Source of the DNA: Stichopus chloronotus
Taxonomy: Eukaryota; Echinodermata; Holothuroidea; Aspidochirotida; Stichopodidae
Direction of reading: 5' to 3'
Length of the DNA stretch: 64,000 nt
Assembly (NCBI GenBank): GCA_021234535.1
Contig: CM037846.1
Span: 18,865,814-18,929,813 of the forward strand
Shown: one piece after another, positions 1-11,102 of the stretch
Layout of the letters: each line of letters begins with the position of its first letter
Numbering within the stretch: position 1 is the first letter of the stretch
Made by a program: the position numbers and the translations under genes
The notes under the pieces: model-generated
Databases searched by the model: none
What the model saw: the letters and a program-made list of their open reading frames with translations, nothing else
Told to the model about the DNA's origin: nothing

Positions 1-1
1 T

Positions 2-945
2 CTCCTGTTTATTGCTTTCATTAATGACATTGATGCAGATATTGTGTGTAGAGCCAAGAAGTTTGCTGATGACACTAAACTGTATTCAGAGGTCTTCTCT
101 GGGGGTGATTTAAATAGTTTTCAGAAGGATTTAAACATGGATTTTGCTTGGTCTCAGGAGAGGCAAATGCTGTTCAATATTGATAAATGCATGGTAATGC
201 ATATTGGCAATAATAATCCTAGGTATTCTTACACTTTGAATGGACAGTCACTGCAAGAGGTTTCTTTTGAAAGGGACTTAGGTGTCTACATAGATTCTTC
301 TTTGCAGCCAGCTAAGCAGTGTGTTGAAGCCACTAAAAGAGCGAATAGGATTTTAGGCATACAGGTTATTAAGAGAAATTTTAGCTTCCTTAAGCAAGAC
401 ATTGTTGTTGAGCTCTATAGAGCAGTTGGTAAGGCCTCACTTAGAGTATGCTGTTCAAGCTTGCAACCCATATTTTTCTAAAGATAAGGAGTTACTTGAG
501 AAAGTCCAGTGCATGGATACTAGATTGATTATAGTGCCTTGCAAGGGTGTTCCCTATAAGTGTAGGTTACAGCACATCTCTTCAATCTCACTTCACTTGA
601 GCTGAGAAGATTACGTGGAGATTTGGTACAAGTCAGTTTACAAGATCATTCATGGTTTTGATAATTTATCACTTTCTGATTTTTTGGAGTTTGCAAATAA
701 TAAAATTACATGAATTCATTGTCTTAAACTCCAGAAGGTTCAAAGTAGGATCAATATTCATTGTTACTTTTTTTCTCTGAGGGTAAAGAATGAGTGGCAT
801 GGGTTGCCTGAGGATGCACTGACGTCAAGAAGTGTTAACAGGTTTAAGAATGCACTGGACAAGTACTTTAATCTTTGTGACCAGTTTTCTGTTTGGGTGT
901 CTTTTTTTCTTCAGGGTCTTTGACGGGGACTAAATTGTCCCTCCT
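2..945 (+). mobile_element. CR1-like LINE, 3' part of reverse transcriptase ORF, broken
   Basis: The window opens inside the reverse transcriptase of a non-LTR retrotransposon. Frame 2 reads through FINDI and the RT active-site motif FADDTKLY at about 62-91, and stays open to 480. A frameshift near 410-430 moves the reading to another frame, where VRPHLEYAVQACNPYF and PYKCRLQ follow (to 605). Further decayed pieces continue to a C-terminal EWHGLPED..SRSVNRFKNALDKYF near 790-875. This order is typical of the C-terminal half of CR1/Jockey-type LINE ORF2. The tail after 900 (gggactaaattgtccctcctg) matches the 3' end of the second copy on the opposite strand. The 5' part lies outside the window. 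The frameshift and stops show the copy is dead. Confidence 0.82.
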
Positions 946-3030
946 GATTCTTTTTCTTCTAAACAAAGTGTACTCAAGTTAGTTATATATCTAGGATGAG
1001 AAAGTAGATATTTTTTTTCTTTTTATACTTGGACTAATGCATGTTGAAAGGGACACATACTATAAATTTTAACAGTATGCATTAAGACCGAGGGATGATG
1101 GTTCTACATTAAACTTGTGTTATTCACTATATGTGGCCTATTCTTTAAACTTGATCCCCACTCTGACTTATAAGGGGAATGAACATCGTTTTTTACAGTA
1201 ACTAGTGTTTGCATCGGGCATACCCAGGTACCCGACCGAGAATGCTAGGATATGGTTCTGAAATTTTGACACGGATCAAAAGTTTCACTCACATACATCT
1301 ACAGTACACCTACATATGACATATTTCAGCATGTGCAGCCAAGATCATGTTCTTAAAACTACATGCAAACCAAACCGTCCTGTGACTTCACATTGAATTT
1401 ATAGCCTAACAAAAGTCAAACGGTACTTCCCGTTACCAGGGACCCGACCACAGTCAGAGGGTAGCCTACCCAGGTCTGTATTTAGTAAGTGTACAGTATA
1501 ACTGCCTAAACTACAGTTATAAACTAAACTTGTTCTCAAAATGGGGCTATGCATTCACATGATCGTAAAAATTAGTTGATCATTCAGTTGTGATGGCTGG
1601 ACTTCAATTGTCATGGACGATCATCATGTTTCTACATGGTAGCCTAGCCTACGTAAGTCATGTTAATGTGCTGCTCAAAATAGTGGACTAAAGCGGCACT
1701 TCGGAATAATATTTGAATAATTGGAAGAAACGAAAACACACTTGGATGAACTTTTAAAAGTATATTGCATGGTCTTCTTGACTGAACACCCTGGTAAAAT
1801 ACGTCAGCCAAGCTAACCTGTCACATTCATTGGCACTGTTGTGTGATACACACTGGTTCATTGAACCGTACCTGCGGTTTCCGAGTCTTTTGCCTTTTTC
1901 TGGAACAGTGTGTTTGCCTTTCACTCCATCCTGGAACTGACGAACCAAAGACTGGCAAAATGCCTGATTTATCGATAGAAAATAGGGAGTGTTCCATCAT
2001 CCACTGATTGACTATGTCACTGTTCTCTAACCAGCACTAGAGTTGTTGTAATTCGTTGGCCAGTACAAATTATTACAACATCTTGTCGAGTGCTCCTGCA
2101 TGTTGAACCGAACGTTCGACATAACCTGGCAGAAACTTTAGGGCTAGGGTAGCTGCTTGTATGTAATCGGAACAGGCAGAACTCAGGCTGCGCTGTTGAG
2201 GCGGACATTCGGCGCTCTGAATCACGAGTGCTTTTGTACACTGCGCTGAGAATGGTTCCTCTGTCTTGGAGCTACATGCTGAAGAGTCGACGTTTTTTAG
2301 CCAACGTTCTAGCCTCCAGAGTCTGCAGCCGCCAAGTTCCAATAATTGATGAAAGCTGCTTGATTTATATCAACCTTGTTTCAAAAGGGTAGCTCGATTA
2401 GCTCGACTACACACATATACAAAACAGGTAGAACGTATTCCATACATGGGCGTCAATGCTGGGGACAAAGGGACGCCACATTTTATAGGAGGGGACATAA
2501 TATCAAATGTCCCCAGCCCGCATAAAAGAGAAACGTAAAGAGAAATGTTTTGACTCACTTTTTGAATGGTAGGGGGACATTGTAAAAAATAGCCCCCGGT
2601 TTTGGTGAGTGACTGAAATTGTCAGACATAATGTGTTTCGAATGAAAATCATGAATTGTTTACATCTAGATATATCATAGCATAACTGATTAACCAATAA
2701 ACTTAATAGGAACAATTAAGAAATTTGGGTATAAAATGAGCGAATGATCCTTTTGTGTACTTAACTTTTGACTATTTAAAAGTGAAAAATTAACAATTTA
2801 CCAGCAAAAACAATTGCAAGGGTCAGTTTAATGAGTTATATCAACTTTTACACAGTGACGGACGGACAGTGTCCTACATTTTGTAAAGTTCTTTTCAAAA
2901 CTTTGACTTAGCCTAAGCAAAAAAGAAAGAGCAATGTCAGACCATAAGTATGGCCTATGAACAACATTATCACACTTATGTAAATGAGGGGGCTCGAGGG
3001 CATGGGATATGCATGTGAGGGATGGATAAA
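946..3030. other. Non-coding stretch, no gene recognised
   Basis: AT-rich DNA between two LINE copies. Short open frames on the - strand between 1754 and 2715 overlap one another and show no recognisable domain, splice pattern or codon regularity, so I do not call them genes. Direct reading gave no tRNA, long tandem repeat or transposon ends here. Confidence 0.5.
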
Positions 3031-3054
3031 GTTTAGTTTAGTTTAGTTTTAAAA
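3031..3054 (-). repeat. Short (AAACT)n tail at a LINE 3' end
   Basis: On the + strand this reads tttagtttagtttag, which is AAACT repeated on the - strand. It directly follows the 3' end of the - strand LINE copy. Simple-repeat tails of this kind are usual at the 3' ends of CR1/L2-type LINEs. Confidence 0.6.
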
Positions 3055-3460
3055 GATCAGGAGGGACAATTAAGTCCCCATCAAGGAGCCTGAAAAAAGT
3101 GACAAAAATCAAACCCGGTCACAAAGCCTAACTTGTCCAGTGCATTCTTAAATCCATTTACACTTCTTGCCATCACTACATCCTCTGGCAACCCATTCCA
3201 CTCATTCACTACCCTCTGAGAAAAGAAGTATCGACGAATATTGATCCTACTTTGAACCTTCTGGAGTTTAAGAAAATGACCTCTAGTAATTTTACTATTA
3301 GTAAACTTGAAAAAAAATCAGAAAATGATAAATTATCAAAACTTTGAACAATCGTACAGACTTGTATCAAATCCCCACGTAATCTTCTCAGCTCAAGTGA
3401 AGTGAGATTTAAAAGACGTAACCGGCTGTTATAGGGGTACCGTGGCCCTGAAGGGACATT

Positions 3461-3727
3461 TCGAGATTTCGATATTTCGACTTTTTCGTTTCGATATTTC
3501 CATATTTCGACTTTTTCGTTTCGATATTTCGACTTTTTCGTTTCGATATTTCGATATTTTGACTTTTTCGTTTCGATATTTCGATGTTTCGATATTTCGA
3601 CATTTCCATATTTCGACTTTTTCGTTTCGATATTTCGACTTTTTTGTTTCGATATTTCCATATTTCGACTTTTTCGTTTCGATGTTTCCATATTTCGACA
3701 TTTCGATATTTCCATATTTCGACTTTG
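3461..3727. repeat. Tandem repeat, left arm of the Penelope-like element
   Basis: Irregular tandem array built from TTTCGATATTTC, TTTCCATATTTCGAC and TTTTTCG words. All frames stay open and give false coding signals (FRYFDIS-type peptides). The mirror-image array lies in the right arm at 5115-5430, with a different unit count. Confidence 0.85.
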
Positions 3728-4090
3728 AAAAAATGAAAAATGGGGGTAGGCGGTTGAACACTATCTAACGCAACGAGCGACGCAGAACCCGAAGGGAATT
3801 TTTAAGGGGAAACGCCCGGGTATAACATGAACTTGTTGCATGTACCCTTGGTGAAACATTTCCAGCATTATGAAATGACATACTTTTAAGTAGTAGAAAT
3901 GACATACTTTTAAACAGTGATATGACAGAGTAGTGGTTCTTATGACCAACTAGACCGGTTTCTGCTCTCATACTCAAATGTGGAGGAGCGTCAGTAGTAA
4001 GCCTTTTAACATTTTATATTTTAGGCATAAGTGTCGTAACATTTTATTTTAGGAATGCGTGTTCTTTAGTGCACGTAAACGAGTATAAGC

Positions 4091-4378
4091 TCAGAGTGCA
4101 GCTATGAGCGCATTCAGTAGATCTTCGTGCGAGTCCTGACTGTCGAACGATTCTTCATTACTTTGAAACCTTGATTTGACAAGTAAATCTTTTAGATTTG
4201 GGGCCCTTTTATAGGCAAGAATCGGTTCGTTCGGAAACAGCTTGGATAAAATCGGATGCTCTGATATTAAATACCAGTGTTTCCGAATATCCTCTTTCAG
4301 GTGCTGGGTTTTGATATGGGGTGTATACGTCAGTTTGAAGACTAGAGGTGGTTCCCTTTCTTTGGGTTTTGTGGTAAG
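4091..4378 (-). pseudogene. Penelope-like RT, C-terminal part (left copy)
   Basis: Reading from 4378 down to the TGA at 4091-4093, one frame is open without an ATG. It contains EPPLVFKLTYTP, IRKHWYLIS, LFPNEPILAYKRAPN and LKDLLVKSRF. The pattern 'Y-P-H-I...KHW...P.L...FP..P.LAY(K/R)R.PNL(K/R)DLLV' is typical of the region following the RT core in Penelope-like elements. The last 15 codons before the stop lie within the inverted arm. The piece is 5' truncated at about 4380, exactly where the opposite-strand piece starts. It is a fragment, not a functional gene. Confidence 0.7.
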
Positions 4379-4381
4379 ATA

Positions 4382-4694
4382 GTGCTCACGGTTTTCGAAA
4401 GAAATGCCTCTAGTGGCTGTGAGGTCACCTACCTAGATCTGAGAATCTTCAAAGGTCCTAAGTTTCACTCTACTGGTTTCCTAGATACAAAAATCTACAC
4501 CAAACCTACTGAAACTTATCAATACCTCGATAGAAACTCTGCACATCCACTTGCCACCTTTAAAGGCTTCATTAAAGGAGAAGTGCTGCGTTATGTACGT
4601 CTCTGTAACAATGAGACCGACTTCATCCATAAAAGAGATGAATTTAAAGAGAAACTTCTACTGCGAAACTATGGGGAAGAAGAATTTGCCACGG
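4382..4694 (+). pseudogene. Penelope-like RT, middle part (right copy)
   Basis: An open + strand frame with YLDLRIFKG, FLDTKIYTKPTETYQYLD, the HP dipeptide, and a region rich in charged residues ending LLLRNYGEEEF. FLD....T.(I/L)Y.KPT.T.QYL....HP is a recognisable Penelope-type RT block. After 4694 the frame runs into the right arm and stops at 4721-4723 in a different frame from the true C-terminus. The segment found at 4143-4378 on the other strand is therefore missing from this copy. Confidence 0.7.
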
Positions 4695-5114
4695 CAGTCA
4701 GGACTCGCACGAAGATCTACTGAATGCGCTCATAGCTGCACTCTGAGCTTATACTCGTTTACGTGCACTAAAGAACACGCATTCCTAAAATAAAATTTTA
4801 CGACACTTATGCCTAAAATATAAAATATTAAAAGGCTTACTACTGATGACGCTCCTCCACATTTGAGTATGAGAGCAGAAACCGGTCTAGTTGGTCATAA
4901 GAACCACTACTCTGTCATATCACTGTTTAAAAGTATGTCATTTCTACTACTTAAAAGTATGTCATTTCATAATGCTGGAAATGTTTCACCAAGGGTACAT
5001 GCAACAAGTTCATGTTATACCCGGGCGTTTCCCCTTAAAAATTCCCTTCGGGTTCTGCGTCGCTCGTTGCGTTAGATAGTGTTCAACCGCCTACCCCCAT
5101 TTTTCATTTTTTCA

Positions 5115-5430
5115 AAGTCGAAATATGGAAACATCGAAATGTCGAAATATGGAAACATCGAAACGAAAAAGTCGAAATATGGAAATATCGAAACGAAAAA
5201 AGTCGAAATATGGAAATATCGAAATGAAAAAGTCGAAATATCGAAACGAAAAAGTCGAAATATGGAAATATCGAAACGAAAAAGTCGAAATATCGAAACG
5301 AAAAAGTCGAAATATGGAAATATCGAAATATCGAAACATCGAAATATCGAAACGAAAAAGTCGAAATATCGAAACGAAAAAGTCGAAATATGGAAATATC
5401 GAAACGAAAAAGTCGAAATCTCGAAATGTC
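5115..5430. repeat. Tandem repeat, right arm of the Penelope-like element
   Basis: Inverse of the left-arm array: GAAACGAAAAAGTCGAAATA words repeated with variants such as ATGGAAATATC. It is about 50 bp longer than the left array, so units have been gained or lost since the arms diverged. Confidence 0.85.
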
Positions 5431-5848
5431 CCTTCAGGGCCACGGTATAGGGGACACCCTTGAAAGCCCTAATCAATCTAGTAGCCCTGCGCTGGACTTT
5501 CTCAAGTAACTCCTTATCTTTAGAAAAATATGGGTTCCAGGCTTGAACAGCATAGGCCTACTCTAAATTAGGTCTAACCAACTGCTTATAGAGTCTAACA
5601 ACAATGTCTTGCTTAAGGAATCTAAAATTTCTCTTAATCATGCCTAAAATCCTATTTGCTTTTTTAGCTGCTTCAGCACACTGCTTAGCTGGCTGTAAAG
5701 AAGAATCTATGTAAACACCTAAGTCCCTTTCAACAGAAACCTCTGTAGTGACTGTTCATTTAAAGTGTACGAATACCTAGGATTGTTTTTGCCAATATGC
5801 ATTACCTTGCATTTATCAATATTGAACAGCATCTGCCACTCCTTTTAA

Positions 5849-8815
5849 ATCAGCCCAGTAATCATACTTTCATTTTAGAAAGTGTATGTTAATCCATTTG
5901 TTTGTGATTGAAGAAAATTCAAGCATGACCTAGCTCTAGAAAAAAACATTGCAGTTCTCTACTGTTATTAATATTGTGAGGGACGGATTACTTAGTAGGA
6001 TTCAGTTGCGTGGGGAATTGACAGTGTCCGTTTCTCACAATTTCAAAGTTAAATATATGCTTTTAAATTCATTGGACAAAATTGTGCTAATTCTAGGGGA
6101 ATATTTGACCACAGTGATCAATAGATATGGTACTTTTTAGAAACTTTCAGCTAATGTTTTTCAATAAAATAAAATTTCTGACTTTTTGCGTAAGGGACCG
6201 ACATGTTCCTCCACAACACCACTGTGATACCGGTCCAATTCCCTGAGAAGTAAACTTCATCTTTGTCTCAGAAATTATTTAGTAGACCTAAATGTATATC
6301 CATCCTCCCATTCGGTTCCTTCCGGGGGAAATATGCACCCTCAGAAAAAGTATAATTGGATTTTTATCTGTGACTCACACCAGTCTCTGCATTACCCTCG
6401 ACAGTCCTGTCAATTTTAAAGTTTGAAAGATAAGTTTGGAAGATAAAATCTTTCCACTTATGTCATACAATGTATACAGGCCCAAACTGACCACAATATC
6501 TCATCACCGCATACATATACTATGTCGGGTGATGAGATGATAAGCTCAAAAACGCGCATGCATGGTTATGTCATTGTGGCCGAGGATATCATTGAACTAG
6601 ATACAATACAAAGCCCGGGACACACTGCCAGGACAACCTGCGACACGACGGCGACCACCCACCGCGTATGCTGTGGTCGTGGCGGTGTGACCGGTTCCAC
6701 GACTAGAGTTCAGTTGTGTTGTTGTGTTCAATTGTTGTCGGGTGCAATCGGTACGTTTTAAGCCCTGTTCAAACCGCCACGACTACCAAAGAGAGTCTAC
6801 TCAGGCGCGTAGTCAAGGAGGGGGCGAAAGAGGCGACCGTCCCCCCCCCCCCGGCCATATTGAGGTATTTTTTTTTTTAGGTCTTCGTCAGAAATACCTA
6901 GGAGCATAGGCATAGCCAGGGAAAGGAGGGCGAACAGGGCGACCCTGCTTGATCTCATTTTCGCTTTTTTCCCGCGATATCCCTAAATAGTAATTCCCTC
7001 AATTTATGCTGCAGGCCTACCAAGGCAGGGTTTGGGAGCCTGTATGTATGCATGTTAAACACCCAGGAAGGGCTGTATTCTACTATCTGAGTGGTTTGTA
7101 GAGCCAAACGTTTCTTTTGAATGCTCATCTCGGCATTGCATCATTTTTTCACATCTTAATTGTTTTCTCAGTAATTGAGAAATTGTAGACATGAGATCTA
7201 TATTTCACGGCTGGGTTCATGCAACTGAAAAGACTTAGATAGTCTTCACGAGTTCGCACCCCCTTGACATATTTCTGGCTGCGCCCCTGTGTCTACTGTT
7301 TTTTTTTAATTGTCTGCGACAGGAGGTCTTTTGTAGTCCTCTAAAATGCTCCAGATTGCGGTAAATCTGCAGATTTAAAAAATCCCTGGGAAAATGTCCC
7401 CCCCCCCCGAACCCCTAGCAACTGCATGCTTACGGCACGCGCCAGCCGCTTCTGTATTTGGAAACGGTCCACATCTTGGAAAAATGACCCACCTCTCCAC
7501 ATGGGCTGGCTACGGGCCTGGGAACAGTCTATAAAACAAGTTGCGTTTGAACATTCACGTCATTTCGTGATATATAGGCCTATACATGTATTGCGCAATA
7601 CAATGCCCACGAAATATGAAACTTAGACCATTGCATTAATTCCCCAGATGGTAATATCTGGCACAGACAGAAGGCATTCGGAAGGCCGCTAACTGAGCAA
7701 TATGCATGAAACTTCACAGCTTTTTAGCCAATCAGCATCGTCGCCAATGTGGACTGAGGATGAACCACCAGACAATTCTCCGGAGGACCGAAGGACTGGC
7801 TGTCAGAGGTCCGTCGTCAGTCTGACCAAATTTTGCTATCAGCTTTAAGTTACTTCTTTTCCCCATAACAGGCTGCGCCATGTCACGTGGATGGGAACCT
7901 AAAGTCAAGACCCCACTTTCCAGATAGGGAATATTTGGATATTTGTAGCCAAACGCATCCTGGATATGAAGTTTCGCGGCAATAAGTCATTTTCTAACAC
8001 CCCCCCCCCCCATCCCACAAAAAAAGATCAGGTGCTCGGTGCGCTGTGTTACTAGCATACGTTTAACACATAACTGTAGGCCGGGCGGAAGAGCAAGAAC
8101 TTATACTTAACATTTTCTCACTCGTATACCCTCGCCGTTGAAGCGTTTGGCCAGACATTGTTTATTTGGCCTTCGGATGTCCCCCTCCCCAAGAGCGTCC
8201 GTACTCCTATCTGTAGACTCAACTCCCTCACTTCTGGAACCTGGTGCACGGACTGTCCACCTCCATCATATTAACCTTATCCCAAAGTGAGTAAGAAGGT
8301 TGGAAAATGACAATTTTTCTAAATTTTGCCACAACGATGAGATTAAGCAACTCGATCGACACTGAACGACAAATTTCGGAATTTTGCCATTTTGACCTAA
8401 GTCTAATGTTTTCTCTGTAAAAATGGGTATTTTTACAATGTTGGTATTTTGATGAGATTGCCTCGCCCGAAGGAAATAAAAAAAAATACTGAATTCTTGT
8501 TATTTAGACACTAGTTGTTCAAATTTGGGATGTTTGTCATATTGGGTCAAAATGTGAATTTTACGGAAATTGTCATTTTACCCAGATTTTTTTTTTTCGC
8601 ATGCCCTGTCATCCGTTGTGTGTGTGTGCTTTGACGTATGTAGGCCTAATACTTACGGATGGTACAGTTTTCCCCAGTATATCCTTCACAACAGACGTTC
8701 TTTATTTGAACAGGTATGTATCTCCTGCAAGAAGGAAAACGACAAAAGAAATAATAAAGATAACATCAAAATAATTATATACAACATGCATTATATATAT
8801 ATATATGCATATCAC
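5849..8815. other. Non-coding stretch with decayed repeat pieces
   Basis: No gene recognised. 5945-6205 resembles 39985-40530 (see that entry). Around 6805-6930 and 7260 there are fragments of the kind found at MITE ends (gcgtagtcaaggagggggcg, poly-C runs, ggctgcgcccct). Short C-runs also occur at 7400 and 8000. The open frames of 60-86 codons here show no domain or regular codon pattern. Confidence 0.45.
5945..6205 (+). repeat. Dispersed repeat, short copy
   Basis: Shares its start (ttattaatattgtgaggga..., then cacaatttcaaa) and its end (gtcaatagat-like, then aaatttctga, then aagggac) with 39985-40530, with the middle missing here. The similarity was judged by eye. The element type is unknown. 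Confidence 0.4.
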
Positions 8816-8819
8816 CTTA

Positions 8820-9000
8820 GGCGTCATTAGGGTTCCTTTAAGAAGGAACTCTAGGCGTTTCTACAAAGGAACCCTAGGTGTCATCAGAGCCGTATATAGA
8901 GAAGACGGATGATGGATGATGTAGTAAATGAGTGCTGCGTCTTCTTTATGTATAGCTCTGGGCGTCATCAGAACCGTACGGCTCTGGACGTCATATACTA
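8820..9000. repeat. Short inverted and direct repeats around aggaaccctag
   Basis: GGGTTCCTTT (8829-8838) is followed by AAGGAACCCTA (8863-8873), an inverted pair. GTCATCAGA-CCGTA recurs at about 8879 and 8962. A stretch starting ATGGATGATGTAGTAAATGAG (from about 8913) recurs near 9765 with few changes. This looks like a decayed fold-back element, but no clean ends are visible. Confidence 0.4.
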
Positions 9001-10194
9001 CTAGCGCCCCCAAATCATTACGTGTGAATACGTCAGTATGTATGGACAAGTTTTGTGTCGCATTTGGCTAAATCGTTGAGACTGACTGGTGTGAAACAGG
9101 AAAGATGCACCTAGAGCAAAATTTCTATAGAAAATTAAACACATTGTCGTCATGCATGTTTGTTGTTTTGTGATCCAGATGGTATCTCCTGTAAACGTGT
9201 TATTGATTTCCATTGTTCAAAACAACAATACGTAACTAATATATTTATTAATTATCACCCTACACCTAGATGCCATGCCCTTCATTCACACCTCTCCTGT
9301 ATTTAATAGACAGCTGGTTGTTCACGAACAAAGTATAATATTGATTTTAGTCTTTCAACCTATCCCTTCATTGTTTATCAACTCTGATACCGTGAATGAG
9401 AACAAAGAGGAAATCCGTAGGTGTGAATTTACAATTTAAACCTGTGTTCTCTAACTTTAACTTTTCCCATGTCATATTAATAACTCGATTGTCTAATATT
9501 GTCTGTCTCAGATGAAAGACTTCTCGTTAAACTCAGATTGTTCTAGATGTAGCCGTTGATTTGCTACGCATGACATCATTTTAGGACATATTATCACCTA
9601 AACTAGATAAATTTTGGGCCGAATATCTCTTTATTTTTATCTTACCTGGGGTCATCCAGAGATCCACCTACCTACCTTCTTCCTATTCTGTAATGTATTT
9701 GTACAACTAAGTTGTCTTTGCAATTGTCATTTTTGCAACTTGAAAGGAAACAAGAGACAAAATCATGGATGATGTAGTAAATGAGTACTACGTCTTCTTG
9801 CAAATGCACTTAAATTATCCAGTCACATGAAGACAAAATGAACGTCATGTGTCATGTGTGTGTATTTTTTTCGCCCACTGTGTAAAATCTTTCGCTCAGT
9901 ATAACTGAAAAAACATGAAATGCCAAGTGCAGTATTTGATGCAAGAGGGATCACGTGACATGTCACGCTGATACTGTTATGTAAGGCACACCACCGTGAC
10001 GTACTACTAAGAGGTAGATAATACAGCTTTACTGCTACTGTGTAACAGTACCCACACTTTAAGTCTACACCAACAGGTCGCCCTCTTCATCGCATTCAAT
10101 ACCCCTAAGTATCTTGTGGAAACAATGGAAAATGTGTCATAAAATGTGTAGTGACGGAAATGTGTCTTAAGTTGTGAAACTACCAAAGCTCCAC
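9001..10194. other. Non-coding stretch, no gene recognised
   Basis: Contains only the second copy of a ~35 bp duplicated segment near 9765-9799. Otherwise I see no coding pattern, RNA gene or transposon ends. Confidence 0.45.
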
Positions 10195-10252
10195 TTAGGC
10201 CTCCGAATTAACGTCACTTTCAGTGAGATCTGGATCCTGCGCTGCTGTACTG
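10195..10252 (-). CDS. Possible last exon, acidic C-terminal tail
   Basis: On the - strand, an AG at 10254-10253 (TTAAG, followed at once by CAG, a NAGNAG-type acceptor) precedes one base and then codons for STAAQDPDLTESDVNSEA and a stop at 10195. The one-base start fits the phase-2 donor at 15836, so this could be the end of the secreted-protein gene at 15.8-17.3 kb. The upstream tract is not pyrimidine-rich and about 5.6 kb separates them. The link is speculative and the exon may be chance. Confidence 0.22.
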
Positions 10253-10257
10253 CTTAA

Positions 10258-11102
10258 CAGAGTATGTGGATTCAACTTAATCCCTGTCCCGTGCCACCCC
10301 CACCCTCCCCATACCCCGTCTCTCCTATGATGATGTCAAAGGTATTATTTTAAATAACCAAGCAAGTCTGAGACCTTTTAAATCCTCTTGAGTGCAGTGG
10401 CGCCTCCAAAGAGGGGGGCTAGTTACGATTGGGTTGCATACCCCCAATCACATTTTGGTCCAAAAAATGTATGTAAGTTACATTTCTTTGCAGGGGTGGG
10501 GTAAGGCGTAAAATAAACAGGAGAAACAGAAAAATGGCCTTAAGAATGCCATTTCCGGTTATCTGAGAGCTGATTTAGGCCCAAATATTCCGGTAGGCTT
10601 ACTTGGCAAAGTTTTTGTAAGCGAGTTATTCCGCCCTTTCTTCTGCTAAGCTTAGTATATGCTAATTAACCTACAAAATGTCATAATTCTCTAGTCACGT
10701 CCTTCTTGTGATCGATCAAGGGAGTGAACACTCTCCATGGGAAGAGCAGTAAATACAGATGTTATGATAGCGGGAGATGAATTTCTTTGAGCAGACTCTG
10801 CACATTTTCTACCACTACGACGGTGGAGCAGAATGTTAGGACCAATCACTTCTTTGTTTATAAAAGAAGGTTAGGGGTTGACCAATCACAAAGATGCTTC
10901 AATAAAGGGCATCCTCTGTTTTGATCTAAGATCAAAAGTGTTCTTTTGAATATACTGTATAGAAGGTAACATTAGCCTATACTAACTTTCTGTGCCACCG
11001 TCACACTCCTAGACCTCTCACTTCAACTGATGGTGGCACTCCGCTTAGATATTTAACCTATATGCAAGCGACAGTAAGATTTTTTGTTTGTGCCGACTTT
11101 AA
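10258..11102. other. Non-coding stretch, promoter-like words only
   Basis: No gene seen. At about 10848-10888 two CCAATCA boxes flank TTTATAAAAG, an arrangement that can occur in promoters, but no reading frame or RNA gene follows. Confidence 0.35.

Larger units (their letters stand above)
3438..5447. mobile_element. Penelope-like retroelement, two partial copies head to head
   Basis: A 2.0 kb inverted-repeat element. The left arm (3438-4142) and right arm (4695-5447) are nearly identical in inverse orientation and start with the same 35 bases (TACCGTGGCCCTGAAGGG...). They differ mainly by small indels and by repeat copy number. The 552 bp centre holds two parts of a Penelope-type RT pointing outward: an upstream part on + (4382-4694) and the following part on - (4378 to 4143, running into the left arm and stopping at 4091). 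Head-to-head or partly inverted pairs with LTR-like flanks are a known habit of Penelope-like elements. The element sits in a LINE with a 6-8 bp target duplication. High arm identity suggests a fairly recent insertion. Confidence 0.75.
3055..5848 (-). mobile_element. CR1-like LINE copy, split by a Penelope-like insertion
   Basis: Read on the - strand, 5848 to 5448 and then 3437 to 3055 give the same RT C-terminal region as the copy at the window start. The shared pieces include the HIGKNNPRY-like and SLEL-RRLRGDLIQV motifs, and the same 3' tail. The reading frames are interrupted by stops and frameshifts. The copy is cut by a 2010 bp element at 3438-5447. The LINE sequence TATAGGGG is present on the left side (3430-3437) and TAGGGG, or TATAGGGG if two bases are counted with the element, on the right (5446-5453), as expected for a target-site duplication. 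The insertion is therefore younger than this LINE copy. Confidence 0.8.

Noticed and set aside
3442..3768. Long open frames on both strands in the TTTCGATATTTCGA arrays (also 5072-5476)
   Set aside because: Produced by the tandem repeat itself; open in several frames on both strands with the same few residues.
3765..3977. Identical 70-codon frame in both arms of the Penelope-like element (also 4863-5075)
   Set aside because: Identity comes from the inverted duplication of the non-coding 3' arm; no domain and no independent evidence of translation.
10900..10960. U2 snRNA-like word (ctaagatcaaaagtg) after CCAAT/TATA-like words
   Set aside because: Only about 12 bases match, and the rest of U2, including the branch-site recognition region, is absent. 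The word is part of a small palindrome.
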